Shown here piece by piece: positions 1 to 9,995 of a DNA stretch of 64,000 nt. The stretch's first letter is position 1. Each line of letters starts with the position of its first letter. Made by a program: the position numbers and the translations under genes. The notes under the pieces were generated by a model. It was given only the letters and a program-made list of their open reading frames with translations. It was not told the origin of the DNA and searched no databases. This DNA comes from Scandinavium sp002470465 (GTDB taxonomy: Bacteria > Pseudomonadota > Gammaproteobacteria > Enterobacterales > Enterobacteriaceae): NCBI RefSeq assembly GCF_040750395.1, contig NZ_JBFLVD010000018.1, positions 124,001-188,000 on the forward strand. Reading direction: 5' to 3'.

Positions 1-2
1 TG

Positions 3-1970
3 CCGGTGCAGTCGCAGCTGAAGGTTTATCTCAACGAAGAGTTGATGGGCGTCCTGCCTGTCACCAAAGAGCAGCTGGGCAAAAAAGTGATGGCTCAGGT
101 GCCGGTCGATCCGCTCTACATTACCGACCTGAACACCGTGCGGCTGGAGTTTGTCGGCCACTACCGCGACGTATGTGAAAACCCGGCCAGCACCACGCTG
201 TGGCTGGATGTGGCGCGTAACACCTCGCTGGATTTGACCCTCCAGCAGCTGGACGTGAAAAACGACCTGTCCCACTTCCCGATCCCGTTTTTCGACGCCC
301 GCGACAATCGCCAGCTCAATCTCCCGATGGTCTTTGCAGGCGCGCCTGACAGCACTCAGCAAAAAGCCGCGGCGGTCATCGCCTCCTGGTTTGGCGCACG
401 AGCAGGCTGGCGCGGGCAGACATTCCCGGCGCTGTATAACCAGCTGCCGGACAGAAACGCCATCGTCTTCGCCACCAACGATAAGCGCCCGGACTTCCTG
501 CGTGATTATCCGCAGGTGCAGGCTCCAACCATCCAGATGATTAACAACCCTGAAAAGCCATATCTGAAGCTGCTGGTGATTTTCGGGCGTGACGACAAAG
601 ACCTGCTCCAGGCGGCGGAAGGTATTGCGGCGGGCAATATTCTGTTCCGTGGCGACACCGTCACCGTCGACGAAGTGAAGTCGCTGCTGGCGCGTAAACC
701 CTACGATGCGCCGAACTGGGTGCGCACCGACCGCCCGGTCACCTTCGGCGAACTGAAAACTTACGATCAGCAGCTGCAGTCCAGCGGGCTTGAACCGGCG
801 TCGATCACCCTGTCGTTAAATCTGCCACCGGATCTCTATCTGATGCGCAGCAACGGCATCGATATGGATCTGAAATATCGCTACACCCAGCCGGCTATCA
901 AAGACAGCTCGCGGATGGATATCAACCTCAATAACCAGTTCCTGCAGTCGTATAACCTGAGCAGCAGCGATGAAACGAAGGGCCTGCTGCTGCGTCTGCC
1001 GATTGTGCAGGGGCTGCTGGACGGCAAAAATGAAGTATCGATTCCGGCGCTGCGCCTGGGGGCCGCCAACCAGCTGCGCTTCGACTTCCAGTACATGAAC
1101 CCGATGCCCGGCGGAACCATTGAGAACTGTATAACCTTCCAGCCGGTGAAAAATAACGTAGTAATTGGTGACGATTCCACGATCGATTTTTCTGACTACT
1201 ATCACTTCCTGGCGATGCCGGATCTGCGTTCGTTTGCCAACGCGGGCTTCCCGTTCAGCCGCATGGCGGATCTCTCCGATACGCTCATCGTGATGCCGAA
1301 GGATCCGACGCAGGGCCAGGTCAGCACGATGCTGGACACCGTAGCAACCATCGGTGGCCAGGTCGGTCTGACCGGCGCAAACCTGAAGCTGACCGACGAT
1401 CCTGTCGAGATGCAAAAGCATGATGCAGACATCCTGCTCATCGGTAAGATCCCGGAAAAACTGAAAGACGACCGCCATATCGACCTGCTGGTCAATGCTA
1501 CCCAGAGCTGGGTGAAAACGCCGCAGCGGCATAACGAGCTGGCCTCGGTAAGGCTCGACGATGACGAACGTCAGCCGATGGCGCAGGCTACCGTCAGTTC
1601 GAAAGGCCCGATGGCCGCGATCGTTGGCTTCCAGTCGCCGTACCACGATCAGCGCAGCGTCATCGCCCTGATGGCCGACAGCCCGCGCGGCTTTGAGCTG
1701 CTGAACGATGCACTGAACGACAGCGGCAAGCGTGCGGCGATGTTTGGCTCCGTTTCGGTGATTCGTGAGTCCGGTGTGAACAGTCTGCGCGTGGGCGATG
1801 TCTATTACGTTGGCCATCTGCCGTGGTATGAGCGCGTGTGGTTTGCGCTCTCCAACCACCCGATTTTATTGTCCATTCTTGCGGCGCTGAGCGTTGTGCT
1901 GCTGGCGTGGGTGCTGTGGCGACTGCTGCGTATCCTGAGCCGCCGCCGCCTGGATCCGGATGATGAGTAA
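3..1970 (+). CDS. bcsB: Cellulose synthase regulatory subunit BcsB (5' truncated by window edge)
   Basis: Periplasmic, membrane-anchored partner of the BcsA cellulose synthase that guides the nascent glucan across the periplasm. The frame is open from the first base and continues E. coli BcsB from roughly its residue 125, so the true start lies upstream of the window and the GTG at position 6 is internal. The C-terminus ends in a transmembrane helix (around NHPILLSILAALSVVLLAW) followed by an Arg-rich cytosolic tail, as in the family. Stop TAA is 3 bp before bcsZ, so the genes are co-transcribed. Certain identification; only the N-terminus is missing. Confidence 0.97.
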   Translation, partial: PVQSQLKVYLNEELMGVLPVTKEQLGKKVMAQVPVDPLYITDLNTVRLEFVGHYRDVCENPASTTLWLDVARNTSLDLTLQQLDVKNDLSHFPIPFFDARDNRQLNLPMVFAGAPDSTQQKAAAVIASWFGARAGWRGQTFPALYNQLPDRNAIVFATNDKRPDFLRDYPQVQAPTIQMINNPEKPYLKLLVIFGRDDKDLLQAAEGIAAGNILFRGDTVTVDEVKSLLARKPYDAPNWVRTDRPVTFGELKTYDQQLQSSGLEPASITLSLNLPPDLYLMRSNGIDMDLKYRYTQPAIKDSSRMDINLNNQFLQSYNLSSSDETKGLLLRLPIVQGLLDGKNEVSIPALRLGAANQLRFDFQYMNPMPGGTIENCITFQPVKNNVVIGDDSTIDFSDYYHFLAMPDLRSFANAGFPFSRMADLSDTLIVMPKDPTQGQVSTMLDTVATIGGQVGLTGANLKLTDDPVEMQKHDADILLIGKIPEKLKDDRHIDLLVNATQSWVKTPQRHNELASVRLDDDERQPMAQATVSSKGPMAAIVGFQSPYHDQRSVIALMADSPRGFELLNDALNDSGKRAAMFGSVSVIRESGVNSLRVGDVYYVGHLPWYERVWFALSNHPILLSILAALSVVLLAWVLWRLLRILSRRRLDPDDE

Positions 1971-1973
1971 AAG

Positions 1974-3083
1974 ATGATGAAAGGCGTACGCCAGGGATCC
2001 CTCGCGCTACTTCTGCTGGCTACGTTGCAGGCCTCAGCCGCCTGCGACTGGCCCGCGTGGCAGCAGTTTAAACAGGATTATATCAGCGACGGCGGCCGGG
2101 TGATTGACCCGAGCGACGCCCGCAAAATTACCACTTCGGAAGGGCAGAGCTACGCGCTGTTCTTTGCCCTGGCCGCCAACGATCGTGAGGCGTTCGCCTC
2201 GCTGTTCAACTGGACGCAGAACAATCTGGCGGAGGGCGATTTAAAAGCGCGTCTGCCCGGCTGGCTGTGGGGCAAAAAAGGGAACGACAGCTGGACGGTG
2301 CTCGACGGCAATTCCGCGTCTGACGCCGACGTCTGGATTGCCTGGTCGCTGCTGGAAGCAGGCCGCCTGTGGAAGATGCCGGACTACACCGCGACCGGCA
2401 AAGCGCTGCTGTCGCGTATTGCCAGTGAAGAAGTGGTGAAGGTGCCGGGGCTGGGTTCAATGCTGCTGCCGGGCAAGGTCGGCTTCGCGGATGACGCGGG
2501 CTGGCGCTTCAATCCCAGCTATCTTCCGCCGCAGCTTGCCAGCTACTTCGTACGCTTCGGCGCGCCGTGGAATGCGCTGCAGGCCACCAATTTACGCCTG
2601 CTGCTGGAAACCGCACCGAAAGGCTACTCGCCCAACTGGGTGCGCTTTGACAAGAAAAAAGGCTGGCAGCTGAAGCAGGACAAGACGCTTGTTGGCAGCT
2701 ATGACGCCATCCGCGTTTATCTGTGGACCGGCATGCTTAATGATGCCGATCCGCACAAGGCGCGGCTGCTGGCGAAGTTCAGGCCGATGGCGACCCAAAC
2801 AGAAAAGGCGGGGCTACCGCCTGAAAAAATTGATATTGCCACCGGGAAGGTGGAGGGCAACGGCCCGGTGGGCTTCTCTGCCTCGCTGCTGCCGTTTCTG
2901 CAAAATCGCGATGCCCAGGCGGTACAACGCCAGCGTGTCGCCGATCGTTTCCCCGGCAATGACGCCTATTACAGCTATGTTCTGACCCTGTTCGGGCAAG
3001 GATGGGATCAACATCGTTTTCGTTTCACCGCCCGCGGTGAACTTCTACCTGACTGGGGCCAGGAATGCGTAAGTTCTCATTAA
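1974..3083 (+). CDS. bcsZ: Periplasmic endo-1,4-beta-glucanase BcsZ (GH8)
   Basis: Glycoside hydrolase family 8 endoglucanase that trims cellulose in the periplasm during secretion. 369 residues, one more than E. coli BcsZ. A signal peptide is visible (hydrophobic ALLLLATLQ, cleavage near ASA-ACDW). The expected catalytic pair is present: Glu56 in TTSEGQSY and Asp244 in GSYDAIRVY. The start ATGATG lies 3 bp after bcsB. The last 19 bp overlap the bcsC start, which implies translational coupling inside the bcs operon. Confidence 0.97.
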   Translation: MMKGVRQGSLALLLLATLQASAACDWPAWQQFKQDYISDGGRVIDPSDARKITTSEGQSYALFFALAANDREAFASLFNWTQNNLAEGDLKARLPGWLWGKKGNDSWTVLDGNSASDADVWIAWSLLEAGRLWKMPDYTATGKALLSRIASEEVVKVPGLGSMLLPGKVGFADDAGWRFNPSYLPPQLASYFVRFGAPWNALQATNLRLLLETAPKGYSPNWVRFDKKKGWQLKQDKTLVGSYDAIRVYLWTGMLNDADPHKARLLAKFRPMATQTEKAGLPPEKIDIATGKVEGNGPVGFSASLLPFLQNRDAQAVQRQRVADRFPGNDAYYSYVLTLFGQGWDQHRFRFTARGELLPDWGQECVSSH

Positions 3084-6000
3084 GTTTACTCAGCCTTTCG
3101 CTCGGCATGACGCTGATGCCCCTGGCGCACGCCGATTCGTCGGCGCAACAGCAGCTGCTGAACCAGGTACGTCTTGGCGAGGCGGCTAAACGTGACGATT
3201 TGGTGCGCCAGTCGCTCTACCGTCTTGAGCTGATTGCGCCGGATGACCCGCAGGTGATTGCCGCCCGCATGCGCTATGAGCTGCGCCAGGGCGATACCGC
3301 GGGCGCGAAAAAGCAGCTCGATCGTCTCAAAACCCTCGCGCCGGATTCTGATGCCTATAAAACCTCGCTGAGCGAGATGCAGATATCCAGCGGCGATGGC
3401 CGTCAGGCGCTGCAGCAGGCGCGTTTGCAGGTCACAACCGGGCATATCCCTGAGGGGATCGCGCTGTATGACAAGCTGTTCAACGGCACGCCGCCGGACG
3501 GCGATTTGGCCGTTGAGTACTGGACGGCGGTGGCGGGTTTGCCGGCCCGCCATAACGAAGCGGTCAATAAACTCAAAGCCCTGAATGCCCGATCGCCGGG
3601 CAACGTCCAGCTACAGACGACGCTTGCCAAAATGCTGTTCAGATATAATCGCAACGACGAAGGCTACGCGATGCTTGAGCAGATGGCGAAGTCTAACGCC
3701 GGGCGCGGCACGGCGGCAGACATCTGGTACGATCAAATCAAAAACCAGCCGGTCAGCGACGCCAGCGTGAAATCCCTCCAGCGTTTTCTGACGCTCTTCA
3801 CCACCGGCGACCTGGCCGACGAAGCGCGCGGGCAGCTTGCGAATCAGCAAAAACAGCTCGCCGATCCGGTATTCCATGCCAAAGCGCAGCAGCAGGCGAA
3901 AGCCGCAGAAGTGGCGAAAGTGGATGCCAGCAAGCCGCAGGCCTGGCAAATCGTCTGGCCGCTGATTCGCAAAGGCGATGCGGCGCTCAAAACAAATCAT
4001 CTCGATCAGGCACAGCGTTTTTATCAGCAGGCGCAGCGCGTGGACGGCAGCAACAGCTACGCGGTGCTGGGGCTTGGCGATGTGGCGATGGCGCGCAAAG
4101 ACAGCGCTTCGGCCGAGCGCTACTACCAGCAGGCTTTGCGCCTGGACCGTACCAACAGCAGCGCGGTGCGTGGCCTGGCGAATATTTATCGCGGCGAGTC
4201 GCCGGAAAAGGCGACGGCGTTTATTAACGGACTTTCCGCCAGCGAGCGTAAAAGCATTGACGATATCGAGCGCAGCCTCACTAATGACCGCCTGTCGCAG
4301 CAGGCTGAAGCGCTGGAAAGCCAGGGACGCTGGGCGCAGGCGGCGGAAATTCAGCGTCGTCGGCTGGCCCTCAACCCCGGCGATGTGTGGGTAACGTATC
4401 GCCTGGCAAAAGATCTCGCCAGCGCCGGGCAGCGCAGCGAAGCGGATAATTTAATGCTGAATCTGGCGAGGCAGAAATCGGGCGATCCGGATCAGGTCTA
4501 TGCGTACAGCCTGTATCTTTCCGGCAACGGGCAGGATATGGCTGCGCTGTCGCATCTCAACCGGCTTCCGAAGAGCCAGTGGAACGATAACATTCGGGAG
4601 CTGGACAACCGGTTACAGGCCGATCGGATCCTGCAAAAAGCCAATCTGCTGAGGGATAACGGTCATGAAGAGCGGGCGATTGCTCTGCTGAAACAGCAGC
4701 CTCCGTCCACGCGGTTTGATTTGACGCTGGCGGACTGGGCGCAGCAGCGCGGCGATACGGGCACCGCCGTCACTCAGTACAGCGCGGTACTGGCGAAAGA
4801 GGCCACTAACGACGATGCTCGTCTTGGCCTTGCAGAAGTGTATGCCGCCGATGGCAATCAGGCTGCGGCTCGTGAACAACTGGCCCAGGTTAAAACCCCT
4901 GCCGCGAATGAGACGCCGTCGCTGAATACGCAGCGCCGCATGGCAATGGTGAATGCCAGCGTTGGCGATAATGCGAAAGCACAGCAAATCTTCAACAGCA
5001 TTGTGCCGCAGGCCAAAGCGCAACCCGCCTCCATGGAGAGTGCGCTGGTGCTGCGCGATAATGCGCGTTTCCAGGTCGGGAGCGGCGATCCTCAGCGGGC
5101 GCTGGAAGGCTATAAAGATGCAATGGTTGCCGCTGGCATCACGCCAACCCGACCTCAGGATAACGACAGCTTTACCCGCCTGACCCGCAACGACCCAAAA
5201 GACGACTGGCTTAAGCGCGGCGTGCGCAGCGATGCCGCCGATCTCTATCGTCAGCAGGACGTGAACGTGACCCTGGAGCACAACTATTGGGGCTCCAGCG
5301 GTACCGGCGGCTATTCGGATCTCAAAGCGCACACCACCCTGCTTCAGGTGGACGCGCCGCTGGCGGATGGCCGGATGTTCTTCCGCAGCGATTACGTCAA
5401 CATGAACGCCGGGAATTTCTCTACCGAAAGCGGCGGCGGCTATTCGCCGAAGTGGGGTACCTGTTCTGAACTGACCTGTTTTGGCGGCGACAAGAGCCAG
5501 AGCGACAGGGGCGCGAGCGTTGCAGTAGGCTGGCGCAACGATACCTGGAACATGGATATCGGCACCACGCCGATGGGCTTCGACGTGGTCGATGTGGTCG
5601 GCGGCCTGAGCTACAGCGACAGCATTGGCTCCCTCGGCTATACGCTGGAAGGCCACCGCCGTCCGATCTCCAGCTCGCTGCTGGCGTTTGGCGGGCAGAA
5701 AGATCCTAATACCGGCACTACCTGGGGCGGCGTGCGCGCCAATGGCGGCGGCGTCAGCCTGAGCTACGACAAAGGCGAAGCCAACGGCGTCTGGGCTTCC
5801 TTAAGCGCCGACACGCTGACCGGTAAAAACGTGGAAGATAACTGGCGCGCTCGCTGGATGGCGGGGTATTACTACAAAGTCATCAACGAAAACGATCGCC
5901 GGGTCACCGTCGGCCTGAGCAACATGATCTGGCACTACGACAAAGACCTCAGCGGCTACACGCTCGGCCAGGGTGGGTATTACAGCCCGCAGCAGTATCT

Positions 6001-6376
6001 GTCGTTTGCGGTACCGGTGAACTGGCGTCAGCGTACGGAAAACTGGTCCTGGGAGCTTGGCGGTTCGGTATCATGGTCACACTCGAAGACCAACGCCCAG
6101 GCGCGTTATCCGCTGCAAAACCTGCTGCCCGCCAATTTTGAAGGCGGCAGCATCGTTGATGAAGGCAGCAGCAGTAGCGGCACCGGCTACACGGCCCACG
6201 CGCTTATCGAGCGGCGCGTGACGTCGAACTGGTTTGTCGGCGCGGCGATAGATATTCAGCAGGCGAAGGATTACACCCCAAGCCATGCGTTACTGTATGT
6301 GCGTTATTCTGCCGCGGGCTGGCAGGGGGATATGGATCTCCCACCGCAGCCGTTAATCCCTTACGCGGACTGGTAA
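3065..6376 (+). CDS. bcsC: Cellulose synthase outer-membrane/TPR subunit BcsC
   Basis: Exports cellulose through the outer membrane. Order of parts: signal peptide (residues 1 to about 24, ending LAHA), a long periplasmic TPR superhelix to about residue 740, then a C-terminal beta-barrel ending in the aromatic residue Trp (PYADW), the usual outer-membrane signature. At 1103 residues it is about 54 shorter than the 1157-residue E. coli protein. The missing piece maps to the TPR region near residues 270-300, where a Lys/Ala-rich linker replaces about two helices of repeat. The frame is intact. The ATG is within bcsZ and is followed by a good signal peptide, supporting this start. Confidence 0.96.
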   Translation: MRKFSLSLLSLSLGMTLMPLAHADSSAQQQLLNQVRLGEAAKRDDLVRQSLYRLELIAPDDPQVIAARMRYELRQGDTAGAKKQLDRLKTLAPDSDAYKTSLSEMQISSGDGRQALQQARLQVTTGHIPEGIALYDKLFNGTPPDGDLAVEYWTAVAGLPARHNEAVNKLKALNARSPGNVQLQTTLAKMLFRYNRNDEGYAMLEQMAKSNAGRGTAADIWYDQIKNQPVSDASVKSLQRFLTLFTTGDLADEARGQLANQQKQLADPVFHAKAQQQAKAAEVAKVDASKPQAWQIVWPLIRKGDAALKTNHLDQAQRFYQQAQRVDGSNSYAVLGLGDVAMARKDSASAERYYQQALRLDRTNSSAVRGLANIYRGESPEKATAFINGLSASERKSIDDIERSLTNDRLSQQAEALESQGRWAQAAEIQRRRLALNPGDVWVTYRLAKDLASAGQRSEADNLMLNLARQKSGDPDQVYAYSLYLSGNGQDMAALSHLNRLPKSQWNDNIRELDNRLQADRILQKANLLRDNGHEERAIALLKQQPPSTRFDLTLADWAQQRGDTGTAVTQYSAVLAKEATNDDARLGLAEVYAADGNQAAAREQLAQVKTPAANETPSLNTQRRMAMVNASVGDNAKAQQIFNSIVPQAKAQPASMESALVLRDNARFQVGSGDPQRALEGYKDAMVAAGITPTRPQDNDSFTRLTRNDPKDDWLKRGVRSDAADLYRQQDVNVTLEHNYWGSSGTGGYSDLKAHTTLLQVDAPLADGRMFFRSDYVNMNAGNFSTESGGGYSPKWGTCSELTCFGGDKSQSDRGASVAVGWRNDTWNMDIGTTPMGFDVVDVVGGLSYSDSIGSLGYTLEGHRRPISSSLLAFGGQKDPNTGTTWGGVRANGGGVSLSYDKGEANGVWASLSADTLTGKNVEDNWRARWMAGYYYKVINENDRRVTVGLSNMIWHYDKDLSGYTLGQGGYYSPQQYLSFAVPVNWRQRTENWSWELGGSVSWSHSKTNAQARYPLQNLLPANFEGGSIVDEGSSSSGTGYTAHALIERRVTSNWFVGAAIDIQQAKDYTPSHALLYVRYSAAGWQGDMDLPPQPLIPYADW

Positions 6377-6406
6377 ACAGATTCGCCTTAAATACGTTTT
6401 CTGCCA

Positions 6407-6435
6407 TCCCGATGAGCAGTCTCTTAGCGTATAAT
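6407..6435 (+). promoter_or_regulatory. Candidate sigma-70 promoter for pdeK (yhjK)
   Basis: A perfect TATAAT lies at 6430-6435 in the 153-bp gap after bcsC. No good TTGACA is seen at 17-18 bp upstream, so only the -10 element is supported. Transcription from here would place the 6451-6484 inverted repeat in the 5' leader of pdeK. Confidence 0.35.
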
Positions 6436-6450
6436 GTGCCGAAAATCACG

Positions 6451-6484
6451 TAACGCCGGGCTTAACTATGCTAACCCGGCGTTA
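6451..6484. repeat. Perfect 10-bp inverted repeat between bcsC and pdeK
   Basis: TAACGCCGGG (6451-6460) pairs perfectly with CCCGGCGTTA (6475-6484) around a 14-nt loop. There is no T-run, so it is not a classic intrinsic terminator. It may end bcsC transcripts by another mechanism or fold in the pdeK leader. Confidence 0.5.
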
Positions 6485-6529
6485 TCGTGATGCGCCTGAG
6501 GGCGTGGTTTTACTCTGGGGAGAGTTCAT

Positions 6530-8539
6530 TTGCGCGTCAGTCGCTCACTCACAATTAAACAAATGGCCATGGTGGCAGCTGTCACCATGGTGTTCGTGTT
6601 CGTCTTTTGTTCCATTTTGATGTTCCATTTTGTGCAACAAAACCGTTATGCCACTGCCACTCAGCTGGAAAGCGTCGCCCGCGCCGTCCGCGAGCCGCTC
6701 TCGGCCGCCATCCTGAAAGGCGAGATCCCCGAAGCCGAAATGATTTTGGGCCGAATTAAGCCCGCCGGGATCGTGAGCCGCGCCGACGTCGTGCTGCCGA
6801 ACCAGTTCCAGGCGCTGCGGATGCGCTTTATGGAAGAGCGCCCGGTGCCGGTGATGGTGACTCGCCTGTTCGAGCTGCCGGTGCAAATTTCTCTGCCCCT
6901 CTATTCGCTGGAGCGCCCGGCCAACCCGCAGCCGCTGGCCTATCTGGTGCTACAGTCGGACTCTTATCGCTCTTACAAATTCGTCATGAGCGCCCTTGCG
7001 ACGTTAGTGACTGCTTACTTACTTTTAGTGTTGATGTTGACCGTGGCCATCACCTGGTGCATCAACCGGCTAATCGTAAGGCCACTGCGTGCGCTGGCCC
7101 GCGAGCTGAATGATGTTCCGCCGCAGGAGCGTGTCAGTCATCAGCTGACGGTGCCGCGCCTGCATCATGATGATGAGCTGGGCATGCTGGCGCGCAGCTA
7201 TAACCGCAATCAGCAAATCATTCTGCGACAGCACGAAGAGCTGCTCAGTCATTCCACTCGCTCTCCGGTTTCGCATCTGCCGAACAAAGCGTTTTTGCTG
7301 GCGCTGCTTGAGCAGACAGTCGCTCATAAAGAAACTACTGCGCTGATGATCGTTGCCTGTGAAACCTTGCAGGACACCGCGGGCGTGCTGCAGGAGAGCC
7401 AGCGCGAGATGCTGCTGCTGACGCTGGCGGAAAAACTTAAATCAGTGATTTCGCCGCGCATGGTGCTGGCGCAGGTCAGCGCCTATGACTTCGCGATTCT
7501 GGCGCACGGCGTGAAAGAACCCTGGCATGCGATTACATTAGGTCAGCAAGTACTCACTATCGTAAATGAGCGTCTGCCGTTACAGGGCATTCAGCTGCGC
7601 CCAAGCGCCAGCATCGGGATCGCGTTGTTTCACGGCGACCTGAGCGCTGAGCAGCTCTATCGTCGGGCCATTTCTGCCGCCTTTACCGCCCGTCGCAAGG
7701 GTAAAAATCAAATTGAATTTTTCGATCCCGCGCAGATGGAAAAAGCGCAGCAGCGGCTGACCGAAGAGAGCGATATTCTTTCCGCCCTCGACAATCAGCA
7801 GTTCGCCGTGTGGCTGCAGCCGCAGATTGATATCACCAGCGGCAAGGTGTCCAGCGCCGAAGCGCTGCTGCGTCTGCGCCAGGCGGACGGCAGCTGGGAA
7901 CTCCCGCCCGATTTGATTGAGCGCATCGAATCCTGTGGACTGATGGTCACCATCGGCTACTGGGTGCTGGAAGAGGCGTGCCGCCAGCTGGCAGCGTGGC
8001 AGAGCCGCGGCATTATGCTGCCGCTGTCGGTGAACCTCTCGGCCCTGCAGCTGCTGCATCAGGATATGGTAGCCGATATGCTTGAGCTGCTGAATCGCTA
8101 TCGCATCGCGCGAGGCACCCTGGTGCTTGAAGTCACTGAAAGCCGTCGTATTGACGACCCGAAAGCTGCCGTTGCCATTCTGCGCCCGCTGCGAAACGCC
8201 GGGGTGCGGATTGCGCTGGATGATTTTGGCATGGGCTACGCGGGGCTGCGCCATCTTCAGCATATGAAGTCGCTGCCGGTGGATATCCTCAAAATCGATA
8301 AAATCTTCGTTGAGTCGCTGCCGGATGACACCAGCATGGTATCGGCAATTATTCAACTGGCCCGTAGCCTGAATCTGAGTATTGTGGCGGAAGGTGTGGA
8401 AACGCAGGCCCAGCTGGCGTGGCTGAAGTCGGCCGGCGTGGACGTTGCTCAGGGCTTCCTGTTTGGCCGCGCAACGGCGCCGGATGTGTTTGAAGAGACC
8501 TGGCTCTCATCTTTCCGGACGGATGATGCAAGCGCGTAA
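6530..8539 (+). CDS. pdeK: Cyclic-di-GMP phosphodiesterase PdeK/YhjK (HmsP-like; degenerate GGDEF plus EAL)
   Basis: Inner-membrane c-di-GMP phosphodiesterase. Two transmembrane helices (about residues 12-34 and 150-172) flank a periplasmic segment, followed by a HAMP-like linker (LIVRPLRALARELND), a degenerate GGDEF domain (the active-site motif reads SAYDF) and a complete EAL domain with EALLR near residue 443 and DDFGMGYAG. The family logic is that the dead GGDEF is regulatory and the EAL domain hydrolyses c-di-GMP. Start taken as TTG at 6530, preceded by GGGGAG at good spacing; the E. coli protein has a few more N-terminal residues. Its location beside bcsC fits local control of cellulose synthesis. 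Confidence 0.93.
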   Translation: MRVSRSLTIKQMAMVAAVTMVFVFVFCSILMFHFVQQNRYATATQLESVARAVREPLSAAILKGEIPEAEMILGRIKPAGIVSRADVVLPNQFQALRMRFMEERPVPVMVTRLFELPVQISLPLYSLERPANPQPLAYLVLQSDSYRSYKFVMSALATLVTAYLLLVLMLTVAITWCINRLIVRPLRALARELNDVPPQERVSHQLTVPRLHHDDELGMLARSYNRNQQIILRQHEELLSHSTRSPVSHLPNKAFLLALLEQTVAHKETTALMIVACETLQDTAGVLQESQREMLLLTLAEKLKSVISPRMVLAQVSAYDFAILAHGVKEPWHAITLGQQVLTIVNERLPLQGIQLRPSASIGIALFHGDLSAEQLYRRAISAAFTARRKGKNQIEFFDPAQMEKAQQRLTEESDILSALDNQQFAVWLQPQIDITSGKVSSAEALLRLRQADGSWELPPDLIERIESCGLMVTIGYWVLEEACRQLAAWQSRGIMLPLSVNLSALQLLHQDMVADMLELLNRYRIARGTLVLEVTESRRIDDPKAAVAILRPLRNAGVRIALDDFGMGYAGLRHLQHMKSLPVDILKIDKIFVESLPDDTSMVSAIIQLARSLNLSIVAEGVETQAQLAWLKSAGVDVAQGFLFGRATAPDVFEETWLSSFRTDDASA

Positions 8540-8556
8540 TTGCGTTGCGCGCTTGC
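8528..8556. terminator. Hairpin overlapping the pdeK stop codon
   Basis: GCAAGCGCG (8528-8536) pairs with CGCGCTTGC (8548-8556), with the pdeK stop codon in the loop. A T-run (GTTTTTAA) begins about 15 nt further on, too far for a standard intrinsic terminator. Termination is possible but weakly supported. Confidence 0.35.
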
Positions 8557-8684
8557 GCGAGCCAGCTCAAAGTTTTTAACATTTTCTGCATGATTTGTTT
8601 CTGCATTGTTTACTGGATGTTATTTTAAAGCCGCAGGCGAATAAAAACCCTACGTAGCCTGTGGTTTTATCTTAAGGACATCCT

Positions 8685-9971
8685 ATGAAAACCTCTCTGT
8701 TTAAAAGCCTCTATTTCCAGGTCCTGACGGCGATTGCAATCGGTATTCTGCTCGGCCACTACTACCCGGAACTGGGCGCGCAAATGAAGCCGCTTGGCGA
8801 CGCCTTCGTTAAGCTCATCAAAATGGTTATCGCTCCCGTTATCTTCTGTACCGTCGTCACCGGCATTGCAGGGATGGAGAGCATGAAAGCCGTCGGCCGT
8901 ACCGGCGCGGTGGCACTGCTCTATTTTGAAGTGGTCAGCACGCTGGCGCTGATTATCGGCCTGATTATCGTCAACGTCGTGCAGCCGGGTGCGGGCATGA
9001 ACGTCGACCCGGCGACGCTGGATGCGCATGCGGTGGCGGTCTACGCCGAGCAGGCAAAAGATCAGGGCGTCGTCGCCTTCCTGCTGGATGTGATCCCGTC
9101 GAGCGTGATCGGTGCGTTTGCCAGCGGCAATATCCTTCAGGTCCTGCTGTTTGCGGTGATGTTCGGCTTTGCCCTGCATCGTCTGGGCAACAAAGGCCAG
9201 CTGATTTTCAACGTGATTGAAAGCTTCTCGCAGGTCATCTTCGGCATCATCAACATGATTATGCGTCTGGCCCCGATTGGCGCTTTTGGCGCGATGGCGT
9301 TCACCATCGGCAAATATGGCGTCGGCACGCTGGTGCAGCTCGGCCAGCTGATTATCTGCTTCTATATCACCTGTATCCTGTTCGTGGTGCTGGTGCTGGG
9401 TTCCATTGCCCGGGCGACCGGCTTTAACATCTTTAAGTTCATCCGCTACATCCGCGAAGAGCTCCTGATCGTGCTGGGTACGTCCTCTTCCGAATCTGCG
9501 CTGCCGCGCATGCTTGATAAGATGGAAAAGCTGGGCTGCCGTAAATCGGTAGTCGGGCTGGTGATCCCGACGGGTTACTCGTTCAACCTCGACGGAACCT
9601 CTATCTACCTGACGATGGCGGCGGTGTTTATCGCCCAGGCCACCAACAGCCACATGGATATTTTCCATCAGATCACGCTGCTTGTGGTGCTCCTGCTCTC
9701 TTCTAAGGGGGCCGCCGGAGTGACGGGCAGCGGCTTTATCGTGCTGGCCGCGACGATTTCCGCAGTGGGCCATCTGCCGGTGGCGGGCCTGGCGTTGATT
9801 CTGGGCATTGACCGATTCATGTCAGAAGCGCGCGCGCTGACCAACCTGGTCGGCAATGGCGTGGCGACTATTGTGGTGGCCAAATGGGTGAAAGAGCTGG
9901 ATTCGAAGAAGCTGGACGACACGCTCAATAACCGCATTCCCGCTGAGAAAGCACAAGAAATTTCCCAATAA
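8685..9971 (+). CDS. dctA: Aerobic C4-dicarboxylate transporter DctA
   Basis: Cation-coupled uptake of succinate, fumarate, malate and related dicarboxylates across the inner membrane (DAACS family). 428 residues, the same as E. coli. Multiple hydrophobic helices are visible, together with the family signatures GTSSSESALPRML (serine-rich reentrant loop) and the NLDGTSIYLTMA segment that forms the substrate/ion site. The start is preceded by AAGGA 6 nt upstream. The 145-bp upstream gap should hold its promoter, but I could not assign a clear CRP or DcuR site. Confidence 0.98.
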   Translation: MKTSLFKSLYFQVLTAIAIGILLGHYYPELGAQMKPLGDAFVKLIKMVIAPVIFCTVVTGIAGMESMKAVGRTGAVALLYFEVVSTLALIIGLIIVNVVQPGAGMNVDPATLDAHAVAVYAEQAKDQGVVAFLLDVIPSSVIGAFASGNILQVLLFAVMFGFALHRLGNKGQLIFNVIESFSQVIFGIINMIMRLAPIGAFGAMAFTIGKYGVGTLVQLGQLIICFYITCILFVVLVLGSIARATGFNIFKFIRYIREELLIVLGTSSSESALPRMLDKMEKLGCRKSVVGLVIPTGYSFNLDGTSIYLTMAAVFIAQATNSHMDIFHQITLLVVLLLSSKGAAGVTGSGFIVLAATISAVGHLPVAGLALILGIDRFMSEARALTNLVGNGVATIVVAKWVKELDSKKLDDTLNNRIPAEKAQEISQ

Positions 9972-9995
9972 TCCCGCAACTTATCCCTCATATCT

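Noticed and set aside
816..1859. Long open frame on the minus strand inside bcsB (about 347 codons)
   Set aside because: Antisense shadow of a GC-rich, strongly codon-biased gene. No family motif, low-complexity His/Arg/Gln-rich translation, and bcsB is certain.
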